From Candidatus Bathyarchaeota archaeon JdFR-07 (lineage in GTDB: Archaea > Thermoproteota > Bathyarchaeia > Bathyarchaeales > Bathycorpusculaceae), in the NCBI GenBank assembly GCA_002010975.1, contig MTLU01000031.1:1-33770 (forward strand): a stretch of 33,770 bases of DNA. Direction: 5' to 3'. The notes below the pieces were generated by a model. It was not told the DNA's origin. It did no database searches and saw only the letters and a list, made by a program, of their open reading frames with translations. A program made the position numbers and the translations under genes. Within the stretch, counting starts at the first letter, position 1. Every line of letters begins with the position of its first letter. Positions 1 to 7,461 of this stretch are shown here, in pieces.

Positions 1-383
1 ATGTAAGTTATGGTTTCGTTTAGACCGTAGTTTGAGGAGGCATTTACTGCAAAGTACAACGGCAATTCAGCGCTGATAAGTTCACGAGCATGATGATAGC
101 CAACAAAGAGCACCTCAGGCTTTGGGCAAGTTATGTTTTCGTTTGTTAATCTGGCGCAGTAAATGTCATTGTTCTGCCAGCTCTTACCAATAGAGAAAAC
201 ATCAACTAGATCTGGATATGTTAAATTTAGGTAAAGAAGCGTGTTGACGATTTCGCTATAGTTATGATAATGTGTCCAATCACCCCAGGGAAGAGAAAAC
301 GGCACAAAAGTCCTAGCCGCTTGAACTTGGATAGCACCTATTAGCAGTAGTGTCAACATTATTCCAGAAGTTATTCTTTTCAT
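1..383 (-). CDS. Secreted zinc carboxypeptidase, M14 family (N-terminal part, cut by window edge)
   Basis: Open from an ATG at 383 through the left edge of the window (127 codons visible), so the C-terminal part lies outside. Residues 1-23 form a signal peptide: Lys-Arg start, hydrophobic core LTLLLIGAI, small residues QAA before the likely cleavage site. Downstream, residues 97-105 read HHARELISA. This matches the M14 metallocarboxypeptidase signature, in which H98 and E101 would be the first two zinc ligands. The third zinc ligand and the catalytic Glu lie beyond the window, so activity cannot be judged. Likely an exported or surface peptidase that trims extracellular peptides (inference from family and signal peptide). 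No neighbour in this window suggests a pathway; the upstream kilobase is poor in genes. Confidence 0.82.
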   Translation of the reverse strand, partial: MKRITSGIMLTLLLIGAIQVQAARTFVPFSLPWGDWTHYHNYSEIVNTLLYLNLTYPDLVDVFSIGKSWQNNDIYCARLTNENITCPKPEVLFVGYHHARELISAELPLYFAVNASSNYGLNETITY

Positions 384-662
384 ATTTTCTAACTTCCCTT
401 TAATAATTGATTGTATCCTACAAATTGTAATTAAAGTTTTATCGAAACACTTTAGAGAAGAAAATTCTACCATAGAACCATTTTATTATTATGTCTGGTT
501 TTTACCTGGTATTCTGTTAAGATTGTAGTTCACGATAGCTGGTATAATAATCTCAAGAACAATCGTAATTTCTCTTTAAGAAGCTTTCTGGTAAAAAGGA
601 AGATTTGCAGATAAGTATGTGAAGTAGACCCTATGATAGTAGATCTAGTGGTTTAAGGCTAG
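384..662. other. Intergenic, no gene seen
   Basis: AT-rich stretch upstream of the M14 carboxypeptidase. All frames carry frequent stops and no start with a convincing ribosome binding site is present. It presumably holds the carboxypeptidase promoter on the minus strand. I see no RNA gene or repeat. Confidence 0.5.
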
Positions 663-1084
663 ATTTTAGGAGATACAACTGCGTCCTTCCTAGAGAAAAA
701 ATTAGAACAATGTATTCTGATCGGATATCTACAAATGAATTCACTTGTGGGCATGCTTTTCATCAACACAATCGACAGTGGAGCTGGAAACGTCATGTAT
801 GTCAATGTAACTTGGACGTACAAAACATATGAAATAATAATCCAAAGTCAACAAAATATAAAGCTTGATAGAGGAAAGCTAAACACCACCATTCTTATCT
901 CTCCAATGGTATCACAATTATACAATTCAAGTTTGTTGTTGTGTCTGTATATGACGGGAAAATTCAAGATTTTGACATAACATTCAAAGCCTATCTCTAC
1001 CTTAATGATTTATGCCCACCTTCAAGACTAAAGCCAGCCTATACCTTAACAGAGTATCAACTTCGAAAGACTTTCAAAGAATAA
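663..1084 (+). pseudogene. Frameshifted relic of a probable secreted/beta-rich protein
   Basis: One frame is open from 663 to 980 (possible ATG at 735). It reads as a beta-type, Thr/Ile/Val/Asn-rich sequence (for example NVTWTYKTYEIII) and then loses coding character near position 900. In the +1 frame, coding-like sequence takes up at that point (SNGITIIQFKFVVVSVYDG) and runs to a TAA at 1082-1084. The simplest reading is one gene fragment with a single-base indel near 900. No recognised family, no clear ribosome binding site, and no intact N-terminus. It could also be chance open sequence, or a sequencing error in a real small gene. Confidence 0.33.
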
Positions 1085-1377
1085 CCATTCATTTTACCTA
1101 ACTATTCTAATTCAATAGCTATTAGAAACTTAGTTAGCTACAAAAGTAATTGCTTAAATAATTGATCCATTGACTTTACGTTAATGCTCCCTAATTATGC
1201 TGCAAATATTTCCCTCGATAAACCATAATTATATTGAAAAATCGGATAGACTTTTTATGATATCGGGATCGTTTAAATGAATTGTAAACAAAAAGAAATT
1301 TCGGTTAAGATTATTCCAATCAATTCTTTTCTATCTAATTTTAAAACGTGACTAAAATTGGAGCTTTCAGAACTATT
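1085..1377. other. Intergenic, no gene seen
   Basis: Very AT-rich spacer between the relic above and the convergent end of pcc1. No open frame with a plausible start, no RNA-like GC-rich segment and no repeat array was found. Confidence 0.5.
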
Positions 1378-1635
1378 TCACAGTTTATTTAAGGTTTTGG
1401 CTGTTTCAAGAGTTTTTTCTGCTGTTGAGACGGAAAAAAGCAGATCATCAATTGTAGCTATCAAAGTTGTAATTTTTTTATCGCATTTTATTCTTGTAAG
1501 AACTGTCTTATCTTTTAATGATGTCTTAATCCACAGACCTTTCGGTACTTTGAAATTGTCTGGTGAAACAGCTTTGGCTACTGCTTTGGCAAGCTTTTTA
1601 TCTTCATATTGCAGGAATATATCAGCTTCCAACAT
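1378..1635 (-). CDS. pcc1: KEOPS complex subunit Pcc1
   Basis: 85-residue protein of normal Pcc1 size, with the beta-alpha-beta-beta-alpha pattern typical of the Pcc1/CTAG fold: an acidic start (MLEADIFLQY), an AKAVAKAVSPDN helix and loop, a basic central strand pair, and a C-terminal helix (LFSVSTAEKTLETAKTL). In KEOPS, Pcc1 forms the dimer that binds Kae1 and supports N6-threonylcarbamoylation of tRNA A37 (family knowledge). Its ATG lies within the last codons of the upstream DHH nuclease gene (14-bp overlap), so the two are probably translationally coupled. Kae1 and Bud32 lie about 3-5 kb upstream on the same strand, which supports the assignment. No Cgi121 gene is visible here. Confidence 0.82.
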   Translation of the reverse strand: MLEADIFLQYEDKKLAKAVAKAVSPDNFKVPKGLWIKTSLKDKTVLTRIKCDKKITTLIATIDDLLFSVSTAEKTLETAKTLNKL

Positions 1636-3082
1636 TTTCGCCCTTCAACTGTTTGCCAACTAAATCATTAACAATTCCAAGAAAATTTTCAATTTGCTCC
1701 AAGGGAATCTGAGCTCCGGCTGCAACATTATGCCCGCCACCATTTCCTTGACATTTTTCTGCTGCAACCTGCATAATTTCTCCAAGGTTTACGCCTTTAC
1801 ATGTAACCACGTCTATGGTACGTGCAGAGACTTTTGCTAATCCTTCCTCTGTCACTTGAGCATATGCAATTAACGGTTTCTCCGGATTTGGAAGATTTGT
1901 TGAAAGTATGGAGGATACTGCACCTATTATCTTGTCATCTATAAAGTCTTCGCCGCAAACCACATAGATATTTTCAAGCTCTTTCATTCTCTCTGTTTTC
2001 TCCATGACCCATCCGAGATATTTGTTGATAGTCCGCCTATACTCGGCTAAAACCTTTTCAGCTTCTTCAAGGGCTGCTTTCCTGTCACCCATGCAAATAG
2101 AAACCCCCAAACTCGGTCTGTTCATCCGCCCCGTAGCATTTAGCAAGACAGCAAATTCACGCGCATCTCTAAGGGGGGTCCAGTCTTCTTCGTTTTTTAA
2201 GGTGTAAACATGTCCTATAAGATGGGAAACTTTATAGTGTAACCCTTTAGAAAGAAGATAATCTGCCAGTGCAGAACACAATTTTCGTTTTTCTTCCTCA
2301 GAAAGATCTCTTAAAGCGCGCCATTTTTCACCATGTTTAGGTTTAATGTCTAAGCTTGCCAAAAAAGCCAAACTTTTATCTTCTTCACCGCTTATACCAG
2401 GAATGAACGGGTTAGTGGTTAAGGCCAATGCTTTATGGATTGGACGAGTTTCTCTACCAAAGAAAACAAGGTCTTTTTCAACAGTTAAAAGTCCAGCAGA
2501 AACAGCATCTTCAACTATTTTTTCATTTAGTCCTCCAAGCTTCCGCTGATCGTATTTATCTTGCAAATCTCCGAGAGCTCCAACTATTGCAATAGGGGAC
2601 AGATCAACATTCATTTTGTCAATAGCTTTGGCAACGAAATATGTGATCCCAGAGCCACTGATGTCTTTTGCCCCATCTATATTGTACGAATGGGGATTAA
2701 CTTGCACAACATTCGCTGTTTCATCTCCAGAAATTTGATGGTGGTCAAGAATTACAATTTTAAAATTGGAAACGTTCTCGCTTAGCGTGTTCAGATATCC
2801 ACTCCCAAAATCTGTGAAGATCACTAAGTCTGGTTTGTCAGAAATAATGTCGCCTACAATTTTTTCGTCAATCCACTGAGTTATGCGAATTCTAAAACGA
2901 GCGTCAAGTCTAAAAAGCGTCTTTCCAATTATACCAGCTGCTGCAACACCGTCTGCATCTAAGTGGGAAAAAATATGAACGAAGCCATCATTTTTTATGA
3001 CGTTTAAAATGGTTTTAGCGGCATATTCTATAGAATTTATGAAAGCCTCGAATTTATCCTCGTCAAATGCCATAGCAATCAC
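1622..3082 (-). CDS. DHH-family phosphoesterase, archaeal RecJ-like / GAN-type nuclease
   Basis: 486 residues, the usual size for archaeal RecJ-like proteins. The N-terminal DHH domain has motif SHLDADGVAAA (about residues 39-49), an Asp in FTDFGSG, the DHH triad in LDHHQ, and a further Asp in GALGDLQD. The C-terminal DHHA1 domain ends with the GGGHNVAAGA loop. All metal-binding motifs look intact, so an active single-strand exonuclease or nano-RNA phosphodiesterase is expected. In other archaea relatives bind GINS in the replisome or act in RNA end processing; which applies here is unknown. The start is a GTG at 3082; an ATG three codons in (3073) is an alternative. It overlaps pcc1 and follows rps15, a neighbourhood seen in other archaea. 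Confidence 0.85.
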   Translation of the reverse strand: MIAMAFDEDKFEAFINSIEYAAKTILNVIKNDGFVHIFSHLDADGVAAAGIIGKTLFRLDARFRIRITQWIDEKIVGDIISDKPDLVIFTDFGSGYLNTLSENVSNFKIVILDHHQISGDETANVVQVNPHSYNIDGAKDISGSGITYFVAKAIDKMNVDLSPIAIVGALGDLQDKYDQRKLGGLNEKIVEDAVSAGLLTVEKDLVFFGRETRPIHKALALTTNPFIPGISGEEDKSLAFLASLDIKPKHGEKWRALRDLSEEEKRKLCSALADYLLSKGLHYKVSHLIGHVYTLKNEEDWTPLRDAREFAVLLNATGRMNRPSLGVSICMGDRKAALEEAEKVLAEYRRTINKYLGWVMEKTERMKELENIYVVCGEDFIDDKIIGAVSSILSTNLPNPEKPLIAYAQVTEEGLAKVSARTIDVVTCKGVNLGEIMQVAAEKCQGNGGGHNVAAGAQIPLEQIENFLGIVNDLVGKQLKGENVGS

Positions 3083-3113
3083 GGTAAAGCTAAGAATGGA
3101 GTTGCTTTTAAAA

Positions 3114-3124
3114 TTATATAAAGG
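3114..3124 (-). promoter_or_regulatory. TATA box for the DHH nuclease-pcc1 transcript
   Basis: On the minus strand this reads CCTTTATATAA, a good archaeal BRE/TATA match in the 69-bp gap after rps15. It would place a transcription start near 3090, just before the GTG at 3082, giving a very short leader. The nuclease and pcc1 could therefore be expressed independently of rps15. Confidence 0.5.
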
Positions 3125-3151
3125 TATGTAACTTCTCTTTTGTTGCCTTGG

Positions 3152-3592
3152 CTAGCCTAGAGACGCTATTTTTGGTTCATATTTCCAATTTGGAGGTAGG
3201 ATACCTTCACGTTTGTAATATCTGGAGAGCTTGTGAATTCTTGCTTCAATTAGCTGGAGGGCTCTTTTATTGTGCAAATCTTTCTTGTTTTTCTCAAGGT
3301 GAACAGCTAGACGCGAAGCTTTTTTTAACAAGTTTCCCAGATCTTCTGGAATTGTGAGTGCTAGTCCAGATTCTTTAAGAATTTCGGTTATGGTTTTTCC
3401 TGTAATAGATTTAACAAGTGGAATTGCATATTGATCTCTTAGAATTACTCCTATGCGGCTCGGCGGGTTTCCGTCTTTAGCTAGTTTTATCACTAATGCC
3501 TCTACCTCTTCTGGCTGATATTTACACCAGTTTGGAGGCCTTTTACTGACCGGTCTTGTGGAATGCGATTTCCCTTTTTCCTGTTTAGGCAT
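3152..3592 (-). CDS. rps15: Small-subunit ribosomal protein uS15 (S15p/S13e)
   Basis: 146 residues, the archaeal/eukaryotic-length form of uS15 rather than the short bacterial one. The N-terminus carries the archaeal extension with RPPNWCKYQPEEVEALV; the C-terminal half contains the conserved helical rRNA-binding hairpin, with DLHNKRALQLIEARIHKLSRYYK near residues 105-127. It binds the central domain of 16S rRNA. The ATG at 3592 is preceded by a purine-rich AAGGGGTAAAG. A TATA box about 40 bases upstream suggests its own promoter, separate from the Kae1-ITPase run. Downstream lie the DHH nuclease and Pcc1. Confidence 0.95.
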   Translation of the reverse strand: MPKQEKGKSHSTRPVSKRPPNWCKYQPEEVEALVIKLAKDGNPPSRIGVILRDQYAIPLVKSITGKTITEILKESGLALTIPEDLGNLLKKASRLAVHLEKNKKDLHNKRALQLIEARIHKLSRYYKREGILPPNWKYEPKIASLG

Positions 3593-3629
3593 TCTTTACC
3601 CCTTAAACTCTGTATGAGCGATGTTAGAC

Positions 3630-3641
3630 GGATATAAAAAG
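3630..3641 (-). promoter_or_regulatory. TATA box for rps15
   Basis: Minus-strand sequence CTTTTTATATCC lies in the 61-bp gap between the end of the ITPase gene and the start of rps15, about 40-50 bases before the rps15 ATG. It is placed correctly for a short-leader archaeal promoter. Confidence 0.5.
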
Positions 3642-3653
3642 ATTGTCTACACG

Positions 3654-4244
3654 CTATTTAAGCTTCTTATAAAATTCCGCAAATTTTCTCAGGGCTTTAG
3701 CTCGATGCGAATATTTGTTCTTTTCCTCAACATCCATTTCAGCAAATGTCTTATTGCTATTCAAAGGCCTAAAAATTGGATCGAAACCAAAGCCGTGTTT
3801 ATTTTTCGCCTTCCGTGGTTCTTTTACTATCTCTCCCATAGCTTCGCCTTTAAAACATAGTGGTGTCTCTATATCTGCGTCACAATAGGCGATTACAGAC
3901 TGAAATTTCGCCTTTCTATTTTCGGTCTGCTCCATAAGTTTAAGCAAACCCTCGTTGCCAATAGTTTTGTACACATATGAAGCGTAAGGTCCGGGAAAAC
4001 CGTTTACGGCTTCCACAAACAACCCTGCATCTTCGACTATAATTGGCAAGTTACATTTCTTAAAAGCCTCTATAGCACTTGTTTTTGCTATTTCTTCGAG
4101 ATTTTCACTTTGAATTTCTAAAGTCTTCACCCTAATCATAGCCACGGCCATCTGAAATTCGTTGAAGATTTTACGAGCTTCGTTAAACTTGTTAATGTTG
4201 TTTGTTGCAAAAAAAATTACTTTGCCTTTAAGGGAAAAATGCAT
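3654..4244 (-). CDS. XTP/dITP diphosphatase, HAM1/RdgB family
   Basis: 196 residues, the usual length. It hydrolyses non-canonical purine nucleoside triphosphates (ITP, dITP, XTP) to monophosphates and so cleans the nucleotide pool. Family motifs are present in order: FATNNINKFNEA near the N-terminus (substrate-binding Thr-Asn-Asn and Lys), VEDAGLFV with the catalytic Asp, FPGPYASY, HGFGFDPIF, and a final SHRAKAL. The protein has the short N-terminal extension MHFSLKG before the first strand. It starts 1 bp after the end of the VOC gene and forms the tail of the Kae1-Bud32-VOC-ITPase run, which puts a house-cleaning enzyme with tRNA modification genes. Confidence 0.9.
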   Translation of the reverse strand: MHFSLKGKVIFFATNNINKFNEARKIFNEFQMAVAMIRVKTLEIQSENLEEIAKTSAIEAFKKCNLPIIVEDAGLFVEAVNGFPGPYASYVYKTIGNEGLLKLMEQTENRKAKFQSVIAYCDADIETPLCFKGEAMGEIVKEPRKAKNKHGFGFDPIFRPLNSNKTFAEMDVEEKNKYSHRAKALRKFAEFYKKLK

Positions 4245-4245
4245 C

Positions 4246-4647
4246 TTAAACCACTTTTTTAGCGCCTTCCGCTGAAACGCTGAAGTATTTTTCCCAGTTT
4301 AGCTGAACTACTTCTAAAATATTACCATCAGGATCGGTGAAAGTTGCTTGTCTTCCACCCCAAGGTTCCTCATGTAATCCCTTGATAAATTTAACACCTT
4401 TCTTTTTTAGTTCATTGTACGTTTTTTCCACGTTATCTACTAAAAATTCTACAGAAGGTGATAAGGGAGTTACTTTTTGCTTTTCTTTGATTTTCGGAAT
4501 TAACCCGATTTCGATTCCGCCACACTCAAAACCTACATAACTGGAAAATTCATACTTCTTTTCTAAACCTAACGTTTTCTCGTAGAATTCTGCTGCCCTT
4601 TTTAAGTTAGAAACATAAAAAGTTATACCCCAAACGGTTTTAATCAT
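4246..4647 (-). CDS. VOC-superfamily (glyoxalase/dioxygenase fold) protein
   Basis: 133 residues with two beta-alpha-beta-beta-beta repeats typical of vicinal-oxygen-chelate proteins: YVSNLKRAAEFYEKTLGLE in the first half and FLVDNVEKTYNELKKKGVKF, then FTDPDGNILEVVQ in the second. The C-terminal Glu of the usual metal site (ILEVVQ) is present. The His positions at the start of each repeat are not: ITFYV and VEFLV stand where glyoxalases usually have HxxL or HxAF. A classical glyoxalase I activity is therefore doubtful; ligand binding or another lyase or isomerase role is possible. It sits 1 bp from bud32 and 1 bp from the ITPase gene, so it is almost certainly cotranscribed with them. Confidence 0.75.
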   Translation of the reverse strand: MIKTVWGITFYVSNLKRAAEFYEKTLGLEKKYEFSSYVGFECGGIEIGLIPKIKEKQKVTPLSPSVEFLVDNVEKTYNELKKKGVKFIKGLHEEPWGGRQATFTDPDGNILEVVQLNWEKYFSVSAEGAKKVV

Positions 4648-4648
4648 T

Positions 4649-5314
4649 CTAGTTGCCCTCTTTCCTTTCTGCTACATATCTTCCTCTCTTTTTTATCTCG
4701 CTTATCTTATCTAAAACATTTTTTGCCGTATCGCTACCAACCACTTCTGTGTATCCATCTATAATTGCCTTAAAACATTCATCAGCAAAATCAAAATGTG
4801 TACTTTGCAATGCTCGCTTCATCAAATGTAAGTCCACTCCTTTAGCTTCAAGCTCTTTCGTCTTCTCACAAAGGCCAAAATCCACAAAGAAAATTTTCCC
4901 TTCAGAATTTAAAATCATATTCGACGTTGTCAAGTCACCATGAATAATTCCATACTCGTGAAGTCTACCAACTAATTCGCCTATTTTGAAACATATTTTT
5001 TTTCTTTTGTCCACAGAAATATTACTAAAGAGTTGTTTTATCTGTTTTCCGTCTATAAACTCCATTATTATTGTGGTTTTTTTCATATCCACCAGAAAAA
5101 TCGTTGGAGTAGGCACACCAGCATTTTTTGCTTCATGCATTATTTGAGCTTCATGAGTTGTTCTGTATGTTCTAATTTGGTTATCGAGTCTTGAAGGACG
5201 GTATTTTTTGGCCAAACGTTTCTTGATTACCACCTTTCTGCCATGCCATTCTGTAAGGTAAAGATTTGCCTCAGCACCCTTTTTTATTAGAATTGGGGCC
5301 TTTACTTTATCCAT
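4649..5314 (-). CDS. bud32: KEOPS subunit Bud32, atypical small protein kinase/ATPase
   Basis: 221 residues, a stand-alone Bud32 not fused to Kae1. Lys31/32 in VVIKKR is the ATP-binding lysine. The long basic helix that follows (PSRLDNQIRTYRT) and Glu61 in the alphaC helix are typical of the family. The catalytic loop is HGDLTTSN (H125, D127, N132) and the metal-binding triad is DFG (D145-G147). The C-terminus is basic (KKRGRYVAERK), as expected for the tail that contacts tRNA. Bud32 acts as the KEOPS ATPase that stimulates Kae1 in t6A synthesis. Its start overlaps the end of kae1 by 13 bp, indicating coupled translation. Confidence 0.93.
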   Translation of the reverse strand: MDKVKAPILIKKGAEANLYLTEWHGRKVVIKKRLAKKYRPSRLDNQIRTYRTTHEAQIMHEAKNAGVPTPTIFLVDMKKTTIIMEFIDGKQIKQLFSNISVDKRKKICFKIGELVGRLHEYGIIHGDLTTSNMILNSEGKIFFVDFGLCEKTKELEAKGVDLHLMKRALQSTHFDFADECFKAIIDGYTEVVGSDTAKNVLDKISEIKKRGRYVAERKEGN

Positions 5315-6312
5315 GGTATTGCCACTTCTTCAAGCCGCCATTTAAGCCTGACAAAGCTTTTTTCAACTGGTGTTGTAACTCCATGACGATAGGCTAAGAT
5401 CCCGGTCCAAGCAATCATGGCACCGTTATCGATGGAGAACTGTGTAGGAGCAACGCAAAAATTGGCATCATGTTCCTCTGCAATGTATTTAATCATAGAC
5501 TGTAATCTTTTGTTCGCAGCAACCCCTCCAGTTAATAGAACTTCTTTTTTCTCTGTATGAGTCAATGCTCTCTCAGTAATTTCTGTTACCATGGAAAAAG
5601 CTGTTTCCTGCAAACTATAACATAAATCTTCAAGGCTATAGGTAGACTGCTTTAGTAAGTTTACTGTCGCCGTCAGCAATCCGCTTAAAGAAACATCCAT
5701 TCCTTTTACTGTATATGGAAGTGGTATTAGCTTTTTACCTTTACCAGCAATTTTTTCCACCATAGCCCCAAAAGGCAAACCTGCCCTTTGGCTTAACCCT
5801 GCCTCTCTTGCAAAAACGTCTAAACAGTTTCCGAGGGCTATATCCAAGGTTTCACCAAAAACTCGATATCGCCCAGAGTCAAAAGCCGAAACAATTGTGT
5901 TTCCACCAGAAACATAGAGCGTTAGAGGGTCAGCAGCACCCGTTGTTAATTTCCCAATCTCTATATGTGCTACACAATGGTTAACGCCAACTAATGGAAC
6001 ATTTAGATAAGCTGCCAAAGCGCGAGCCACAGTAGCGCCTGTTCGAAGACATGGACCTAATCCCGGACCTTGGGAAAAGGCTATTATCGATATTTCTTTC
6101 AGTTTTATCTTGGCTTTTTTAAATGCTTCTTCCAAGACTTTGTCTGCAACTTCAGCATGGTGCCTAGCAGCTTCTCTAGGGTGAATTCCTCCTTTTTCTG
6201 GTATGTACGCGCTTATTACATTTGCTAGTATCTTTCCGTCAAAGTTGGATATTCCAACGCTAAAGTCATCTGCCGTGGATTCTATTCCTAAACAGTAAGA
6301 TTTCTTCATCAT
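5302..6312 (-). CDS. kae1: KEOPS subunit Kae1, tRNA threonylcarbamoyladenosine transferase
   Basis: About 336 residues. It transfers the threonylcarbamoyl group to A37 of ANN-decoding tRNAs. ASKHA-fold motifs: CLGIESTADDFSVGI (phosphate loop), HPREAARHHAE, FSQGPGLGP, the metal-ligand motif NHCVAHIE, YVSGGNT, KGMDVSLSGLL, LTGGVAANKRL and a final DNGAMIAW. All expected Fe-binding residues are present. The frame is open to a TTG at 6354, but homologues begin just before the GIE motif, so I favour the ATG at 6312 (or the next codon, 6309). First gene of a minus-strand run with bud32, the VOC gene and the ITPase, and divergent from the TFE-beta-like gene. Confidence 0.93.
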   Translation of the reverse strand: MMKKSYCLGIESTADDFSVGISNFDGKILANVISAYIPEKGGIHPREAARHHAEVADKVLEEAFKKAKIKLKEISIIAFSQGPGLGPCLRTGATVARALAAYLNVPLVGVNHCVAHIEIGKLTTGAADPLTLYVSGGNTIVSAFDSGRYRVFGETLDIALGNCLDVFAREAGLSQRAGLPFGAMVEKIAGKGKKLIPLPYTVKGMDVSLSGLLTATVNLLKQSTYSLEDLCYSLQETAFSMVTEITERALTHTEKKEVLLTGGVAANKRLQSMIKYIAEEHDANFCVAPTQFSIDNGAMIAWTGILAYRHGVTTPVEKSFVRLKWRLEEVAIPWIK

Positions 6313-6384
6313 TTTCTTTCCCAGTACATACGATGTCTTCACGATTATCTTCAATAGACAAGGCTACATGTTTTTATGTAAAAT

Positions 6385-6398
6385 CGCATATATATTAA
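6385..6398. promoter_or_regulatory. Divergent TATA region between kae1 and the TFE-beta-like gene
   Basis: A CATATATATTAA core lies between the two divergent genes. For the plus-strand gene it sits about 28-35 bases before the ATG at 6424, the distance expected for a nearly leaderless transcript. The same near-palindromic A/T core can be read on the minus strand towards kae1, so one site may serve both directions. Confidence 0.45.
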
Positions 6399-6423
6399 CA
6401 TACAAGAGATCAGGGACTATAGG

Positions 6424-6801
6424 ATGCCGAAACCTAACGATCTAGAACAAAAAGCCCTTCAACTTATTGTAAATTCAGGACATGAAGGGATACTTCAATC
6501 TGAACTGTGGCATAAGCTAGGCGCAAGCAGTAGGGAAGGGTCCAGAATAGCCATAAAGCTAGAAAATAAGGGACTTATACGCCGAGAAAAGGAACTTCAA
6601 AACGGCAGATGGACTTATAGACTGTTTCCTAAAAGACTGCCTGCTTCTATGGATTCTATCGCTGACTGCCCATGTTTAATGTGTCCAGACAACTCAAGAT
6701 GTGATCCATCCAACGTTATTTCACCACAAACATGCGAAAAACTTACGGACTGGCTTTTTACCATCGCTAAAAACTATCCTAAAGCCTTAGGTGACAGCTA
6801 G
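6424..6801 (+). CDS. Winged-helix Fe-S protein of the TFE-beta / RPC39 (RPC34) family
   Basis: 125 residues. Residues 8-70 form a winged-helix domain (EGILQSELWHKLGASSREGSRIAIKLENKGLIRRE). The C-terminus carries a cysteine array: CPCLMC, five residues, Cys, ten residues, Cys, followed by EKLTDWL. The spacing C-x2-C-x5-C-x10-C and the ISPxxC...WL ending closely resemble the [4Fe-4S] domain of eukaryotic RPC39 and archaeal TFE-beta, which helps open the promoter with TFE-alpha and RNA polymerase (recalled family knowledge). It is short, with one winged helix only. It is 2 bp upstream of the rlmE start, so probably cotranscribed. An alternative is an Fe-S DNA-binding regulator of the same superfamily. 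Confidence 0.72.
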   Translation: MPKPNDLEQKALQLIVNSGHEGILQSELWHKLGASSREGSRIAIKLENKGLIRREKELQNGRWTYRLFPKRLPASMDSIADCPCLMCPDNSRCDPSNVISPQTCEKLTDWLFTIAKNYPKALGDS

Positions 6802-6803
6802 TT

Positions 6804-7418
6804 TTGCCTAAAGCTTGGATTCAAGAAAGGAAAAAAGACTATTATTACAAAAAAGCCAAAGAAGAAAAGTACCGTTCAAGAGCTGTATACAAACTTTTTC
6901 AAGCTGTTAAAAAATACAAGTTTATCGGCAAAGGTGATACTGTGGTTGATTTAGGTGCGGCTCCAGGAGGTTGGATTCAAGCTGCAAGCAAGATTGTGGG
7001 AAAAGAAGGGTTTGTTTTAGGGGTTGACCTAAAGCCTATAGACACATTTTCACGAGACAATATTCACACCATTGTAGGCAACATAAATGACGAAGAAACA
7101 CTTGAACAGATTTTAAAAATACTTCCTGAAAAGGCTGACGTAGTGATCTCCGATGTTTCCCCAAACATTTCTGGAATATGGGAAGTTGATCATGCTCGTC
7201 AAATAGACTTAGCAGAACGATCCCTAGAAATAGCCTTAGACATTCTGAGACCTTCAGGAAATTTTTTCGTTAAAGTTTTTCAAGGAGATATGTTGAACGA
7301 TTTTGTTGAAAAAGTTGAAAAACATTTTCGAATTGTTAAGATATTTAAGCCAAAAGCAAGTCGTGCAAAAAGCTCTGAAATGTTTGTTCTAGGGCTTTTT
7401 CTAAAGCAAGGTAGTTAG
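6804..7418 (+). CDS. rlmE: 23S rRNA 2'-O-methyltransferase, RlmE/FtsJ family
   Basis: 204 residues starting from a TTG two bases after the upstream stop. The SAM-binding motif is VVDLGAAPGGWIQAA (about residues 47-61). The K-D-K-E catalytic tetrad of 2'-O-methyltransferases is intact: K30 (AVYK), D117 (ISDVSP), K157 (FVKVF) and E192 (SSEMF). By homology it methylates the ribose of a 23S rRNA A-loop uridine, though archaeal members can also act on tRNA. It is not extended beyond the bacterial-type core; there is no added TRAM or RNA-binding domain. It follows the TFE-beta-like gene closely. Confidence 0.9.
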   Translation: MPKAWIQERKKDYYYKKAKEEKYRSRAVYKLFQAVKKYKFIGKGDTVVDLGAAPGGWIQAASKIVGKEGFVLGVDLKPIDTFSRDNIHTIVGNINDEETLEQILKILPEKADVVISDVSPNISGIWEVDHARQIDLAERSLEIALDILRPSGNFFVKVFQGDMLNDFVEKVEKHFRIVKIFKPKASRAKSSEMFVLGLFLKQGS

Positions 7419-7461
7419 CAGCAAACATATAATTTGAAGACATAGATTAAATAGTGTAAAG

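Noticed and set aside
1358-1663. Plus-strand open frame of 101 codons
   Set aside because: Lies antisense over pcc1 and the end of the DHH nuclease, both of which have clear family motifs; no ribosome binding site.
4246-4647. Glyoxalase I
   Set aside because: VOC fold is clear, but the His metal ligands at the start of both repeats are missing.
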